From Phycisphaeraceae bacterium (lineage in GTDB: Bacteria; Planctomycetota; Phycisphaerae; Phycisphaerales; UBA1924), in contig JAHBXL010000010.1 of assembly GCA_019636495.1 (NCBI GenBank), positions 90,986-154,985 of the forward strand: a DNA stretch of 64,000 nucleotides, given 5' to 3'. The notes under the pieces are model-generated. The model searched no databases. It saw only the letters and a list, made by a program, of their open reading frames with translations, and was not told where the DNA came from. Positions 55,108 to 63,923 of this stretch are shown here, piece by piece. Every line of letters starts with the position of its first letter. Position 1 is the stretch's first letter. The translations under genes were made by a program, and so were the position numbers.

Positions 55108-56871
55108 TCAGCGAACGTCCTTGCCTTCGACCACGTCGGTGATGGGCGGCGCGGCATGGGCCGCCCGGTCGAGTTCGCCGGACTTGAGTCGTCGCACATA
55201 ATCGTGGTAGGCGCGCATGGCCTGAGCGCCGAAGATGAGCATGATGGGGATGTTGGCAAAGAGCATCACGCCCGTGCCCAGCGCGGTCCAGTCGTCGAGT
55301 TGCTTGTCGGTGGTGATGAACGGGAGCGTGGAGAGAATGATGAGCAGGCAGTAGACAAACTTGTAGGGCAGAACAAAGGCCCTGCCCAACAGGAACACCA
55401 CGCCCTGCTCGCCGTAATAACTCCACGAGATCATGGTCGAGAGCGCGAAGAGCCAGCACGCCAGCGTCACAATGACCATGCCCATGCCCGGCGTCACTCG
55501 ATCGAAGGCATAGCCCGTGAGCGATGCGCCCGGCAGGTTGAGGTGGATCTGCGGCCCGACGACGCGCGGCGCATCCGTGCCCGAGTACGACTGGGTCCAC
55601 TCGATCGCCAGTTCTCCGGCCCGCGGCTCGACCACCTTGCCCACGACGCGGTGCAGGTCGCGCCCCGTGTTGGTGTCGTGCTGGCCGTGCACGATGATGA
55701 ACAACTGGTCGTTGGGACGCCACGCCTTGCTGTTGCGCTCGGCCTCGGGGGTCTTGCGCGGGAGGACCGTGGTATCCGGGATCCAGCAGGGGCCGCCGCA
55801 CGCCGGATGGGAATCGACGCGGACCATGTTCGGCGTGGTCTCGAACGACGCCGCGGCCTCGCGGTTCCACGCGCCGCTGGAGAGGATCACCAGCGCGGTC
55901 AGCGTGCACACCACGATCGTGTCGATGAACGGCTCCAGGCCGGAGACGATGCCCTCGCGGACTGGCTCGTTGGTCTTGGCCGCGGAGTGTGCGATCGGCG
56001 CGGAGCCCTGCCCGGCTTCGTTGGAGAACAGGGCCCGCTTCATTCCCCACAGGAACGCGTAGCCGAACGTGCCGCCAAGGAACGCCCCCTGCGCCTCGAT
56101 GGGGTTGAACGCGCCCTTGACGATCATGCCCAGCATCGCGGGGACCTGGTCGATGTTCTTGAGGAGCACGAAGATCGCGGCGAGCAGGTAGAGGCCGCAC
56201 ATGAAGGGCACCAGTCGCCCCGCGACCGCGCCGATGCGCTTGATGCCGCCGATGATGACCATGCCCACCAGCAGCGCGAGCACGATGCCGACGGCCTCGC
56301 GCGGGATGGATGGGAAGTAGGTCGAGGTGATCTGCGCGACATTCCAGGACTGGAACATGTTCCCGCCGGTGATGGTGGAGATGATGAGCGTGACGCAGAA
56401 AATGCCGCCGACGATCGAGCCCAGCCAGCCCAGCCCCATCTTGGCAAAGCCGCGCTTCGCGACCCACATCGGCCCGCCCTGAGGGTTATCCGGGTCCGAG
56501 GTGTCGCGATAGAGCATGGACATCGTGACCTCGGTGGTCTTGAGCGCCATGCCCACCAGACCGACGACCCACATCCAGAACACCGCCCCCGGCCCGCCCA
56601 ATGACACCGCCACCGCAACGCCGCCGATGTTCCCCAGGCCGACCGTCGCCGAGAGCGCGGTCGAAAGGGCCTGGAAATGGTTGATCGCGCCGGGGTGGGA
56701 TTTGCTATCGTACTTGCCGCGGATCACGGCTGTGCCGTGCGTCAGCGCCCGGAACTGGGAGAAGCCGCTCCAGATGGTGAACATCACCCCGATGGCCAGC
56801 AGGACGAACAGGACGTTCTGGTGCCAGAGCACGCCGTTGATGGCGTCGAGGATCGCGGTCATCGTGTCCAT
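55108..56871 (-). CDS. AGCS-family sodium:alanine/glycine symporter with large insert
   Basis: 587 residues. Family marks: NHFQALSTALSATVGLGNIG, SVVGGIFC-like GSIVGGIFCVTLIIS, FSNEAGQGSAPIAHSAAKT and LFALSTMISWSYYGEQGV. It imports Ala, Gly or similar with Na+. Between VCTLTALVILSSGAW and the helix before WSYYGEQ there are about 130 extra, mainly polar residues (ACGGPCWIPDTTVLPRK and so on), probably a folded extracytoplasmic domain. ATG 56871 has an ACGGAGAA site. Confidence 0.9.
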   Translation of the reverse strand: MDTMTAILDAINGVLWHQNVLFVLLAIGVMFTIWSGFSQFRALTHGTAVIRGKYDSKSHPGAINHFQALSTALSATVGLGNIGGVAVAVSLGGPGAVFWMWVVGLVGMALKTTEVTMSMLYRDTSDPDNPQGGPMWVAKRGFAKMGLGWLGSIVGGIFCVTLIISTITGGNMFQSWNVAQITSTYFPSIPREAVGIVLALLVGMVIIGGIKRIGAVAGRLVPFMCGLYLLAAIFVLLKNIDQVPAMLGMIVKGAFNPIEAQGAFLGGTFGYAFLWGMKRALFSNEAGQGSAPIAHSAAKTNEPVREGIVSGLEPFIDTIVVCTLTALVILSSGAWNREAAASFETTPNMVRVDSHPACGGPCWIPDTTVLPRKTPEAERNSKAWRPNDQLFIIVHGQHDTNTGRDLHRVVGKVVEPRAGELAIEWTQSYSGTDAPRVVGPQIHLNLPGASLTGYAFDRVTPGMGMVIVTLACWLFALSTMISWSYYGEQGVVFLLGRAFVLPYKFVYCLLIILSTLPFITTDKQLDDWTALGTGVMLFANIPIMLIFGAQAMRAYHDYVRRLKSGELDRAAHAAPPITDVVEGKDVR

Positions 56872-57022
56872 GCGGTTCTCCGTGTCGTCGGGTCGGGCTC
56901 TTCGCGCGAGGCTGTTGGGACGCGGATCATGGCGGAAACTCCGCCAAATTGCAAAGGGCCCCGTTTCCGGGCCGGCCACGGGGCGGGTTTTCCACGAACG
57001 GACTTGGTCGGAGGCCGCCCTC

Positions 57023-57028
57023 TACAGT
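57023..57028 (+). promoter_or_regulatory. -10-like TACAGT
   Basis: TACAGT, spacer of five C, then GTG 57034. It identifies the likely start of the following gene, which has no ribosome site. Confidence 0.5.
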
Positions 57029-57033
57029 CCCCC

Positions 57034-57867
57034 GTGTACCTCCCAGACGACCTGCTCGACACCATCGCCGCCGGGCTCGAACGGTGCGAAGCCGACCTGC
57101 GCGCCGAACACGCCGTGCACGGGCTGGACGCCCTCCCGGAAGTGCGTTTTCACGCGCTGCTGGCCGATGCCCTCGGCTCGCTCCCGCTCGGGGTCCTGCG
57201 CGAGCAGCCTTACCCGCATGAGTGGAGCCGCAAGCGGCGCGGCGGGTCCAAGTCCGATCCATCGCACTCACCCGCGCTCGACATCGGGGCCGAACCCGAC
57301 ATGGTCCTTGCCGCGGCGGATCCGATCACGGGGGAACTGCCCGACCCGCGGGACCGCATGCGCTGCGACCTGGTGCTCACGCCGGCACCGGGCCTCAAAC
57401 TCGGTGATCCGCTCGCGCTCGTCAAGACCACCCGAGCGAGGCAACAACAGGCCGCGGGCACGCTCTTTGCCGCCGTCGAGGCGGCCCAGAACCCGCCGGA
57501 GCATGCTCCCGATGCCTGCGCGCCCGAGGACGCCTGTTGGCTTGAGGTCAAACTCGTCGGCCAGTTCACCTACTCGGCCGGAGTGGCCGGGCCGAACTCG
57601 TCGTACGCGTCGGAACTGACGCGCGGGCCCGCGGCGGACATTCGCAAACTCTCGGCCGACGGGCGCATCCGCCATGCCGCGGCGATGGTCCTGCTCTTTA
57701 CGAACGACCGCGCGACCGCCGAGCACGACCTGGCGCAGATGCTGCACCGATGCCTGGACCGCGGCCTGCCGATCGCCGCGCCGCTGCGGCGCGAGGTTCC
57801 CGTGACCGACCGAATCGGCAACAATCTGCTCACGATCTGCATGATCCCGGTCCGTACCGCGGTGTGA
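57034..57867 (+). CDS. Unknown protein, possible PD-(D/E)xK-like fold
   Basis: 277 residues from GTG. No named family. RMRCDLVLTPAPG (near residue 112) and CWLEVKLVGQFTY (near 170) give the Asp ... Glu-x-Lys spacing seen in restriction-endonuclease-like folds. A conserved-looking core includes AAMVLLFTNDRATAEHDL and GNNLLTICMIPV. It lies 61 bases before lpxB on the same strand. The nuclease idea rests on the motif alone. Confidence 0.6.
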   Translation: MYLPDDLLDTIAAGLERCEADLRAEHAVHGLDALPEVRFHALLADALGSLPLGVLREQPYPHEWSRKRRGGSKSDPSHSPALDIGAEPDMVLAAADPITGELPDPRDRMRCDLVLTPAPGLKLGDPLALVKTTRARQQQAAGTLFAAVEAAQNPPEHAPDACAPEDACWLEVKLVGQFTYSAGVAGPNSSYASELTRGPAADIRKLSADGRIRHAAAMVLLFTNDRATAEHDLAQMLHRCLDRGLPIAAPLRREVPVTDRIGNNLLTICMIPVRTAV

Positions 57868-57913
57868 GCGGTCGTGTTACCGGTTTCATGTGCTTGGCCG
57901 GCCGCGTCTTTGC

Positions 57914-57919
57914 TACCCT
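57914..57919 (+). promoter_or_regulatory. -10-like TACCCT before lpxB
   Basis: Extended form TGCTACCCT, 9 bases before GTG 57929; supports that GTG over the in-frame GTG at 57890. Confidence 0.5.
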
Positions 57920-57928
57920 GCTCGCCCT

Positions 57929-59122
57929 GTGGCTGACATCGAGACAATCCCGCCGGCCCGTGCCGTGCTTTTTACCGCCTTTGAGCCCAGCGGCGACGAC
58001 CACGCCGCGGCGGTGATCGCCGAACTGCGCCGGCGCGAGTCGTCGCTGCCGATCTACGCGTGGGGGGGGCCGAAGATGGAGCGCGCGGGCGCCGCGCTGG
58101 TCGGGCGCACCGGCGGCAACGCGGTGATGGGTCTGCCGGGCCCGCGAAAGATCGCCGAGCACCTCGCCATCAAGCGCGACATCCGGCGGTGGCTGGATGA
58201 ACGGTTGGCCGCCGTGCACGTTCCCGTCGATTCTCCCGCGGCGAACTTCCCCGTGTGCGCGCTGACGCGCCGTGCCGGCATGCGCATCATTCATCTCGTC
58301 GCGCCGCAGATGTGGGCGTGGGGCGAGTGGCGCACGCGGAAACTCCGCCGGCTGACGGACAAGGTGCTGTGCCTTCTGCCGTTTGAGGAAGACTGGTTCC
58401 AGCAACGCGGCATCGCGGCGAGGTTCATCGGCCATCCGTTGTTCGACGAGCCGCTCGACCTTGCCGATCTCGATCGTCGCGCTGCGCGCATCGACCAGGG
58501 CGGCGCGATCGGCGCCCCGCGAGTCGCGCTGATGCCCGGCTCCCGGCCCGGAGAGTTGCGTTCGTCCTGGCCGCGGCTGCTCGATGCCTTCAAGCGGCTG
58601 AGCCGCGATTTCCCTTCGGCGACGGGCGTGGTCGCGGCGACGACATCCGACGTCGCTGCGAGCCTGCGCGAGCGCGCCCGTTCGCTGGGCGACGGCGCAT
58701 GGCCCGATCGGCTGTCGGTGGTCGCGGGGGATACCGATGCGGTCATCCGCTGGTGCGACTACGCGCTGGTCGTCAGCGGCACGGTCACGCTGCAGATCGC
58801 GCGTCAGCACAAGCCGATGGCGACGTTCTACTGCCCCAACCGCCTGATGTTCGAGACCCTCGGCCGGGCGCTCGTCTCCACGCGCTTCTACACGCTGCCG
58901 AATCTCATCGCCGAGCGAGCCGTCGTGCCCGAACTCATTCCCTACTACCGCGCCGACGGCGAGGACCTCGCACTCGAGGTCATCAAGTTCATGCGGCGCA
59001 CCAACTACGCCGACGACCAGCGCCGCGAACTGGCGCAGATGTGCAAGCGATTCGAGGGCCGCAACGCCGCTGTCGCCGCGGCCGAAGAGGTTCTCGACGC
59101 ACTCGGCGCCGCGCCGGTCTGA
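57929..59122 (+). CDS. lpxB: Lipid-A-disaccharide synthase
   Basis: 397 residues. It joins lipid X and UDP-diacylglucosamine in lipid A synthesis. Motifs: FTAFEPSGDDHAAAV (the family AGE-SGD block, altered), AWGGPKMERAG, HLVAPQMWAWGEWRTRKLRR, LLPFEEDWFQQRG, FIGHPLFDE and VVSGTVTLQIARQHKPMATF. The usual IDSPDFN block reads VDSPAANF. Its presence argues for lipid A in the outer membrane. Start GTG 57929 is chosen from the upstream hexamer. Confidence 0.88.
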   Translation: MADIETIPPARAVLFTAFEPSGDDHAAAVIAELRRRESSLPIYAWGGPKMERAGAALVGRTGGNAVMGLPGPRKIAEHLAIKRDIRRWLDERLAAVHVPVDSPAANFPVCALTRRAGMRIIHLVAPQMWAWGEWRTRKLRRLTDKVLCLLPFEEDWFQQRGIAARFIGHPLFDEPLDLADLDRRAARIDQGGAIGAPRVALMPGSRPGELRSSWPRLLDAFKRLSRDFPSATGVVAATTSDVAASLRERARSLGDGAWPDRLSVVAGDTDAVIRWCDYALVVSGTVTLQIARQHKPMATFYCPNRLMFETLGRALVSTRFYTLPNLIAERAVVPELIPYYRADGEDLALEVIKFMRRTNYADDQRRELAQMCKRFEGRNAAVAAAEEVLDALGAAPV

Positions 59123-59129
59123 ATGCAGT

Positions 59130-59795
59130 TCACATTCCCGCGGCGGCGAACCATGCCGAGGGCCGGTGGCCCAGCGCGTCGGACACCGCCATCAGCGATT
59201 CGAGGCTGGGCAGGTGGCTGCCGCGCTCGATCGACGACAACTGCGACACACTCACCCCCGACGCCTCGCTGAGGTCCTTGAGCGTCCAAGCCTTCTCCGT
59301 GCGTGCCAGACGGATCTGCCGGCCCAGTTCCTGGCGCAGCCGGTCCTGCGGGCGCATCCCCAGCCCGTGCGCCGCGGCGGCCTGGGCCAGCGTTCGGTTG
59401 AGTTCCTCGATCGAGAACGGTTTGGCGAGGTAGTCGAACACGTCGCGCTTGAAGGTCTGCCGCATCGAATCCAGCGAGGGGTAGCCGGTCACGACGATGA
59501 CACACAGTTTGGGCCACCGTTTGCGCAGTTCTTCGAGAACCGTTTCGCCGCTGGCGCGGCCCATCTTGATATCCAGCAGCAGCACATCCGGCATCGAGGC
59601 TTCGATCAGGCCGTAGCACTCTTCCGGCGTTGCCGCGATGCGCACCGAGTGGCTACCCCCCGCGTCGCTCTCCAGCAGCCCCTGGATGTACTGCCGAAAG
59701 TCGGCGTCGTCGTCGAGCGCGACGATCGAGAGCGGCGGCGGCCGACCGCCCGCGGCGGGCGTGGCGGGGCTTGGCGTGTTCGCGGCATCGGGCAC
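59130..59795 (-). CDS. Response regulator with Cro/CI-type helix-turn-helix output
   Basis: 221 residues. A receiver domain (IVALDDDADFRQYIQGLLES; phospho-Asp in MPDVLLLDIKMG; Thr in VIVVTGYPSL; Lys in DYLAKPFSIEEL) is joined to an XRE-type DNA-binding domain (IRLARTEKAWTLKDLSEASG, SVSQLSSIERGSHLPSLESL). This output type is uncommon among response regulators. No ATG fits; GTG 59795 has TACACT 6 bases upstream. The kinase gene ends 23 bases before it on the same strand. Confidence 0.88.
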   Translation of the reverse strand: MPDAANTPSPATPAAGGRPPPLSIVALDDDADFRQYIQGLLESDAGGSHSVRIAATPEECYGLIEASMPDVLLLDIKMGRASGETVLEELRKRWPKLCVIVVTGYPSLDSMRQTFKRDVFDYLAKPFSIEELNRTLAQAAAAHGLGMRPQDRLRQELGRQIRLARTEKAWTLKDLSEASGVSVSQLSSIERGSHLPSLESLMAVSDALGHRPSAWFAAAGM

Positions 59796-59801
59796 GGGCG
59801 A

Positions 59802-59807
59802 AGTGTA
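59802..59807 (-). promoter_or_regulatory. -10-like TACACT before the response regulator
   Basis: TACACT, spacer TCGCCC, GTG on the minus strand. It lies in the short gap after the kinase gene, so the regulator may be transcribed on its own as well. Confidence 0.5.
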
Positions 59808-59818
59808 CCGCCGCGCCG

Positions 59819-61351
59819 CTACGCCGGTTCGGCCGGCAGCATGATCTCGAAAATCGCGCCCCGTCCATCGGTCCGGTTGCGTGCCAGCAGCACGCCGCCG
59901 TGCTCGCGCACGATCCCCTCCGACACGGCCAGCCCCAGCCCCGTGCCGCGGGAATCCAGACGCGTGCTGGCGAAGGGCTGGAACAGTCGCGGGAGCACCG
60001 CCGCATCGATGCCCGGGCCGTTGTCGGCGATGGTGATCGACACCCACCGTCGTCCGTCGCGGATGGAATCGGCCCCGCCCACCTCGATGCGTGCATCGGG
60101 GGTGCCGTCGAGCGCATCGGTCGCGTTGCGGAGGAGATTGACGAGCACCTGCACCGTTCGGTCGCCGTCGCACCACGCCGAGAGCACCGGGTCGAGGTTG
60201 TTCGCGATGCGCACGTTCGCGGCGTTGCGATCGAGGGAAACGAGTGTCCAGGCCTCATCGACAAGCGGGCGCAGGCACGTCTGCCGGCTGCTGGGGGGCC
60301 TGACGCGCGCAAAGTCGAGCAGGCTCTCGCTCAGCCGTTCGAGCCGCCCGAGCACACGCAGCATGAGCGCGGCCTCGGTCGCGCTCAGGCTCCGCCGCTC
60401 CGCCGACGGCGCTTCGGCATCGGCATTGAGTTTCTCGACCAGGCCCTTCAGCACCGCCAGCGGCGTGTTGAGTTCGTGCGCAACGCCCGCGGACATCATG
60501 CCCAGGCTGGCCAGGCGGTCGGCATCGGCGAGGTTCTGGCGGGCCATCTCCAGCAGGTGGTTCTTGCGCTTCAGGTCCGTGGCGACGTCCTCGAGCCGCG
60601 CCAGCGCATCGGCCAGGTCGAGTTCGTTGCGCCGCAGCGCGGCGATCGACGCGTTGCGCGAACGCATGATCTCCCCCAGTTCGTCCGCGGGAATTGCGGA
60701 ATCGGGCACCGTCTCCTCGTTACGACGACCCTCGGCCACCGCTCGGTCCGCGGCCAGGATGGCGCGGATCGGCTCGTACACGTGGCGCGGCAGCACGAAG
60801 ATCTCCAGCGCCGCGGCGACCAGCGCATAGACCGCGAGCAGCGCGACGGTCATCAGCGCGTACAACCGTACCACGGCCGCACGGGCCGTGTCCTGCATCG
60901 CGCTGACCGACACGAACCCGCCATCGGCCAGCGCAACCGCCGCCGCGCCGCGCCCCTGCGCATCGGTGTGCGCAGCCACCTCGCGCGGCATCGCGCCCGC
61001 CGCGATCTCCGACGGAATGCCCAGTTGTTCCGCCGTTCCCCAGCGGATCGTGACGTCGGGCCCGAGGCGCTCGGCAAACCTGCGCATCGGCGGCTGCTCG
61101 ATGCCCGCATCCATCGCGGCCAGCAGCGCCGCCAGCGCAAGGCGCGACTCGTGTTCCTCGGCCCGGAGCACCACCTGCCGAACCGCCGGCTGCAGCGCCA
61201 GCCACAGGATGCCCGCCAGCACGAGGCTGAACACCGTGTGCAGCACGATCAGTTTCTTGCGGATGCGCATCCCCGCGAGCAGGCCGCGAGCCTCGGTGGG
61301 CGCTGACCGCGGCGGGAGATTTTCCCGCGCCCCAGCCGGCTCGTCCGCCAT
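59819..61351 (-). CDS. Membrane sensor histidine kinase
   Basis: 510 residues. Two membrane helices (about 33-50 and 165-190) bracket a periplasmic sensor of about 115 residues with no named fold. A HAMP-like stretch and coiled coil (LDLADALARLEDVATDLKRK) lead to the His box MSAGVAHELNTPLAVLKGL, N box NLLRNATDALDG and G boxes ITIADNGPGID and RGTGLGLAVSEGIV. It presumably phosphorylates the regulator just downstream. ATG 61351 is favoured; a TTG at 61375 overlapping the aroB stop is possible. Confidence 0.9.
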   Translation of the reverse strand: MADEPAGARENLPPRSAPTEARGLLAGMRIRKKLIVLHTVFSLVLAGILWLALQPAVRQVVLRAEEHESRLALAALLAAMDAGIEQPPMRRFAERLGPDVTIRWGTAEQLGIPSEIAAGAMPREVAAHTDAQGRGAAAVALADGGFVSVSAMQDTARAAVVRLYALMTVALLAVYALVAAALEIFVLPRHVYEPIRAILAADRAVAEGRRNEETVPDSAIPADELGEIMRSRNASIAALRRNELDLADALARLEDVATDLKRKNHLLEMARQNLADADRLASLGMMSAGVAHELNTPLAVLKGLVEKLNADAEAPSAERRSLSATEAALMLRVLGRLERLSESLLDFARVRPPSSRQTCLRPLVDEAWTLVSLDRNAANVRIANNLDPVLSAWCDGDRTVQVLVNLLRNATDALDGTPDARIEVGGADSIRDGRRWVSITIADNGPGIDAAVLPRLFQPFASTRLDSRGTGLGLAVSEGIVREHGGVLLARNRTDGRGAIFEIMLPAEPA

Positions 61352-61371
61352 GCCTCGTGGTCCTCGCACGC

Positions 61372-62589
61372 TCAATCGCCCCGCACCGTGTCGATCGCCG
61401 CGGCCAGCGCGTCCCGCGGCGGGTCATCCGCCAGCGTGCACCTGCGCCCGCGCGCTGGCAGCGAAACTCGCAAGCGCCCACCGGCGACCTTCTTGTCATC
61501 GCCCATCAACGCGATGATCCTTGCCGAATCCGGCAGGCCGCGCACCGCTGTCGGCAGTCCGGCGCGCTCCAGAACTTCGCGCAGTTCCTCGGCCTCCCGT
61601 CCATCGAGCAAGCCCAGCGTCGCGGCGAGCCGCGCTTCGGCCAGAAGCCCCAGCCCGACCGCCTCGCCGTGCGTGAGATCGGCGAGCGAAGGCCGGCCGT
61701 GCGAGAGCCCGGGCAGAGTCTCGATCGCGTGGGCCACCGTGTGCCCTGCGTTGAGCGCCATGCGCCCGCCGTGCGGCGCGTCCGATGCCAGCGTCTCGCG
61801 TTCATCGCCGCCGACGCAAGCGGCCTTGACGGCCACGTTGCGCGACACCAGTTCCACCAGCGCGCCCGCATCCATCCCGAGCACGTGATCGAGCGCAGAC
61901 CGCGTCAAATCCAGCAGGTCCGCGTCGCCGAAGTCCGCGCCGATCATCGCGTGCTTGATGCACTCGGCCAGTCCCGAGCGGAGGTCGCGCGCGGGGAGCG
62001 ACTGCATCGTGGCCACGTCGCACAGGACCAGCGCGGGCTGATGGAACGCCCCGGCCATGTTCTTCTTCAGCGAGTCGCCCACGCGCACGTTCACGCCCGT
62101 CTTGCCGCCCACGCTCGCATCGACCATCGACAGCAGCGTGGTCGGGCATTGCACCACCGGCACGCCGCGCCGGTAGCACGCCGCGGCAAAGCCCGCAACA
62201 TCGCCCACCACGCCCCCCCCCAGCGCGACCACCGGCTCGCCGCGCTCCAGCCTGCCGGAGGCCGCGGCCTGCACGATCCGCTCGACGGTCGCGAACGACT
62301 TCTCGGCCTCGCTCGCGCGCACCGGGCACGCGATGATGTTCAGCCCGGCCGCCGTAAACGCCGCGGCGGTCGCGTTCACCAACCCACGCGGCAATGCATC
62401 GTCGTGCGCCAGCAGGGCCCGGGCCGCGCGCTCGCCGCCCGGCCCCAGCGCATCGCGCGTCAGCACGCCCGCATCGCTGAGCACGCCCATGCCGACAACC
62501 ACGTCGTACGCCGAGCCTTCGCGCAGCGCCGTCCGCACGGCGACCCGTTGCGTTGCAGCCCGGTACGGCTCTGACCCCTTCCTGCTCAC
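61372..62589 (-). CDS. aroB: 3-dehydroquinate synthase
   Basis: 405 residues. It makes 3-dehydroquinate from DAHP in the shikimate pathway using NAD and zinc. Motifs: ALGGGVVGDVAGFAAACYRR, CPTTLLSMVDASVGGKTGVN, LRSGLAECIKHAMIGA, and the His ligands in ALNAGHTVAHAIE and LTHGEAVGLGL. Two nearby GTGs exist; 62589 is chosen because TAGACT lies 6 bases before it and directly abuts the other at 62595. Confidence 0.93.
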   Translation of the reverse strand: MSRKGSEPYRAATQRVAVRTALREGSAYDVVVGMGVLSDAGVLTRDALGPGGERAARALLAHDDALPRGLVNATAAAFTAAGLNIIACPVRASEAEKSFATVERIVQAAASGRLERGEPVVALGGGVVGDVAGFAAACYRRGVPVVQCPTTLLSMVDASVGGKTGVNVRVGDSLKKNMAGAFHQPALVLCDVATMQSLPARDLRSGLAECIKHAMIGADFGDADLLDLTRSALDHVLGMDAGALVELVSRNVAVKAACVGGDERETLASDAPHGGRMALNAGHTVAHAIETLPGLSHGRPSLADLTHGEAVGLGLLAEARLAATLGLLDGREAEELREVLERAGLPTAVRGLPDSARIIALMGDDKKVAGGRLRVSLPARGRRCTLADDPPRDALAAAIDTVRGD

Positions 62590-62595
62590 GCCCAC

Positions 62596-62601
62596 AGTCT
62601 A
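62596..62601 (-). promoter_or_regulatory. -10-like TAGACT before aroB
   Basis: TAGACT, spacer GTGGGC, GTG 62589 on the minus strand. It decides between two candidate starts. Confidence 0.5.
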
Positions 62602-62628
62602 GAGAACCCCGGCCCGCCCCGCCCGAGT

Positions 62629-63057
62629 TCATTTCTTCGGGCGCTGCCACTCCACGTGCCGCGCATCGCCCCAGAGCATCTCCAGGTCGTACTGCGCACG
62701 CGCGTTGGGCTCGAACACGTGCACCACGCACTCGACAAAGTCCAGCGCGATCCACGTTGTCCGGTCGTCGATACTCTTGCGGAATGTCGGGAATCCCATC
62801 GCCGCGGCGGTGTCCTCGGCGTGCATCGCCGCCGCGCGCATCTGCCGGTCCGAAGTGCCCGAGGCGATGACGATCACGTCGCAGACCTGCGACAGGCCGG
62901 CCACGTCGAGCACGACAACGTCGGTGCACTTGTCGTCCGACAGGCCCCGCGCGACTTCCACCGCCAGCGCGCGGGTCGCGGCGGGGTCGGTGGCCGAACG
63001 TGTCGGCAGCACCTGGTGTGTCTGGTCGGCGAGCGTGTTCTTCTTCTTGCTTGGCAT
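62629..63057 (-). CDS. rsfS: Ribosomal silencing factor RsfS (YbeB/Iojap)
   Basis: 142 residues. It binds L14 and blocks 30S joining during starvation. Family marks: ARGLSDDKCTDVVVLDVAGL, CDVIVIASGTSDRQMRAAAM, TTWIALDFVECVVHVFEPNA and RAQYDLEMLWGDAR. The N-terminus is a 30-residue basic extension. It is 12 bases after the GAF gene. Confidence 0.93.
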   Translation of the reverse strand: MPSKKKNTLADQTHQVLPTRSATDPAATRALAVEVARGLSDDKCTDVVVLDVAGLSQVCDVIVIASGTSDRQMRAAAMHAEDTAAAMGFPTFRKSIDDRTTWIALDFVECVVHVFEPNARAQYDLEMLWGDARHVEWQRPKK

Positions 63058-63069
63058 GGCGTAGGCCGT

Positions 63070-63570
63070 TCAAACCACTTCGCTCGGCGGCCGGTCCGTG
63101 CTTGGGGGCGTCAGCCCCGCCGCGACCAGCGCCGACAGCATTCCTTCCACATCGCGCTCCGAGAACGCGCCGATGTCGAAACTGTCCGCATCCAGCACTC
63201 CCCAGCACGAGAGCCCATCGGGCTCAAAGAGCGGTATCACCGCCTCGGAGCGGTCGCGCGGGTCGCAGGCGATGTAGCCGGCCCGGAGGTTCGCGACGTC
63301 GGTCACGATGAGCGCCCGCCGCGAGGAGTAGGAGCGGCCGCAGGCGCCGTGCAGGCCGATGGGCGAGCAGGCGGGCTTGTCGCGCCGGGGGCCGAGCGTC
63401 AACTCGTCGGCGTTGGGGTCCTTGAGATAGAACCCCACCCAGGAGACGCCCTTGGGCGCGAGTTCCTCCCACAGGGCATCGACCACACGCTGCATGGCAT
63501 CGAAGCGCGGGCCGGGCCGATGGGCCGAGCCGAGCAGCGACGCGACGCGGGCGTAGTCTCGGGCGCTCAC
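63070..63570 (-). CDS. msrC: GAF-domain free methionine-(R)-sulfoxide reductase-like protein
   Basis: 166 residues. The three Cys of fRMsr enzymes are present: CSPIGLHGACGRS and GYIACDPRDRSEAVIPL, with WVGFYLKDP at the front of the domain. It would reduce free methionine-R-sulfoxide in the cytoplasm. The start is a GTG overlapping the rpsR stop by 4 bases. Activity is inferred from the Cys pattern. Confidence 0.82.
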   Translation of the reverse strand: MSARDYARVASLLGSAHRPGPRFDAMQRVVDALWEELAPKGVSWVGFYLKDPNADELTLGPRRDKPACSPIGLHGACGRSYSSRRALIVTDVANLRAGYIACDPRDRSEAVIPLFEPDGLSCWGVLDADSFDIGAFSERDVEGMLSALVAAGLTPPSTDRPPSEVV

Positions 63571-63809
63571 AGCGTGGCGGAGGTGTACGGCAACAGGCCG
63601 AGGAAGCGGGCCCGCTTGATCGCCTGTGCGACCATGCGCTGCTCCGCGGCGGAAGTCTGCAGGCGCTTGCGGCCGTAGATCTTGCCGTTGGGCGACATCA
63701 TGCGGCGAAGGTTCTCGACGTCCTTGTAGTCAACGAACTTGACGCCGTTGAAACCTTCCTTGACGACCTTGATCTTGGGCTGGGTGCCGAAACGGGCGAA
63801 ACGCGACAT
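63567..63809 (-). CDS. rpsR: 30S ribosomal protein S18
   Basis: 80 residues, standard. VDYKDVENLRRMMSPNGKI, RKRLQTSAAEQRMVAQAIKR and ARFLGLLPYTS are diagnostic. It has no Cys, so it is the zinc-free form. The usual partners rpsF, ssb and rplI are not adjacent; it is coupled instead to the GAF-domain gene downstream. The 115 bases upstream have no clear promoter. Confidence 0.95.
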   Translation of the reverse strand: MSRFARFGTQPKIKVVKEGFNGVKFVDYKDVENLRRMMSPNGKIYGRKRLQTSAAEQRMVAQAIKRARFLGLLPYTSATL

Positions 63810-63923
63810 GCAGGCTCCCTCGTCGTGGGCTTTCGGCCCGGCACGGGCGAAACGCTCGCCAGCCGCCGGGCGACGGGGTGAAACAGGTCACGATGCTAGG
63901 CCCTCGCCCGGCGGTTGGCCACG

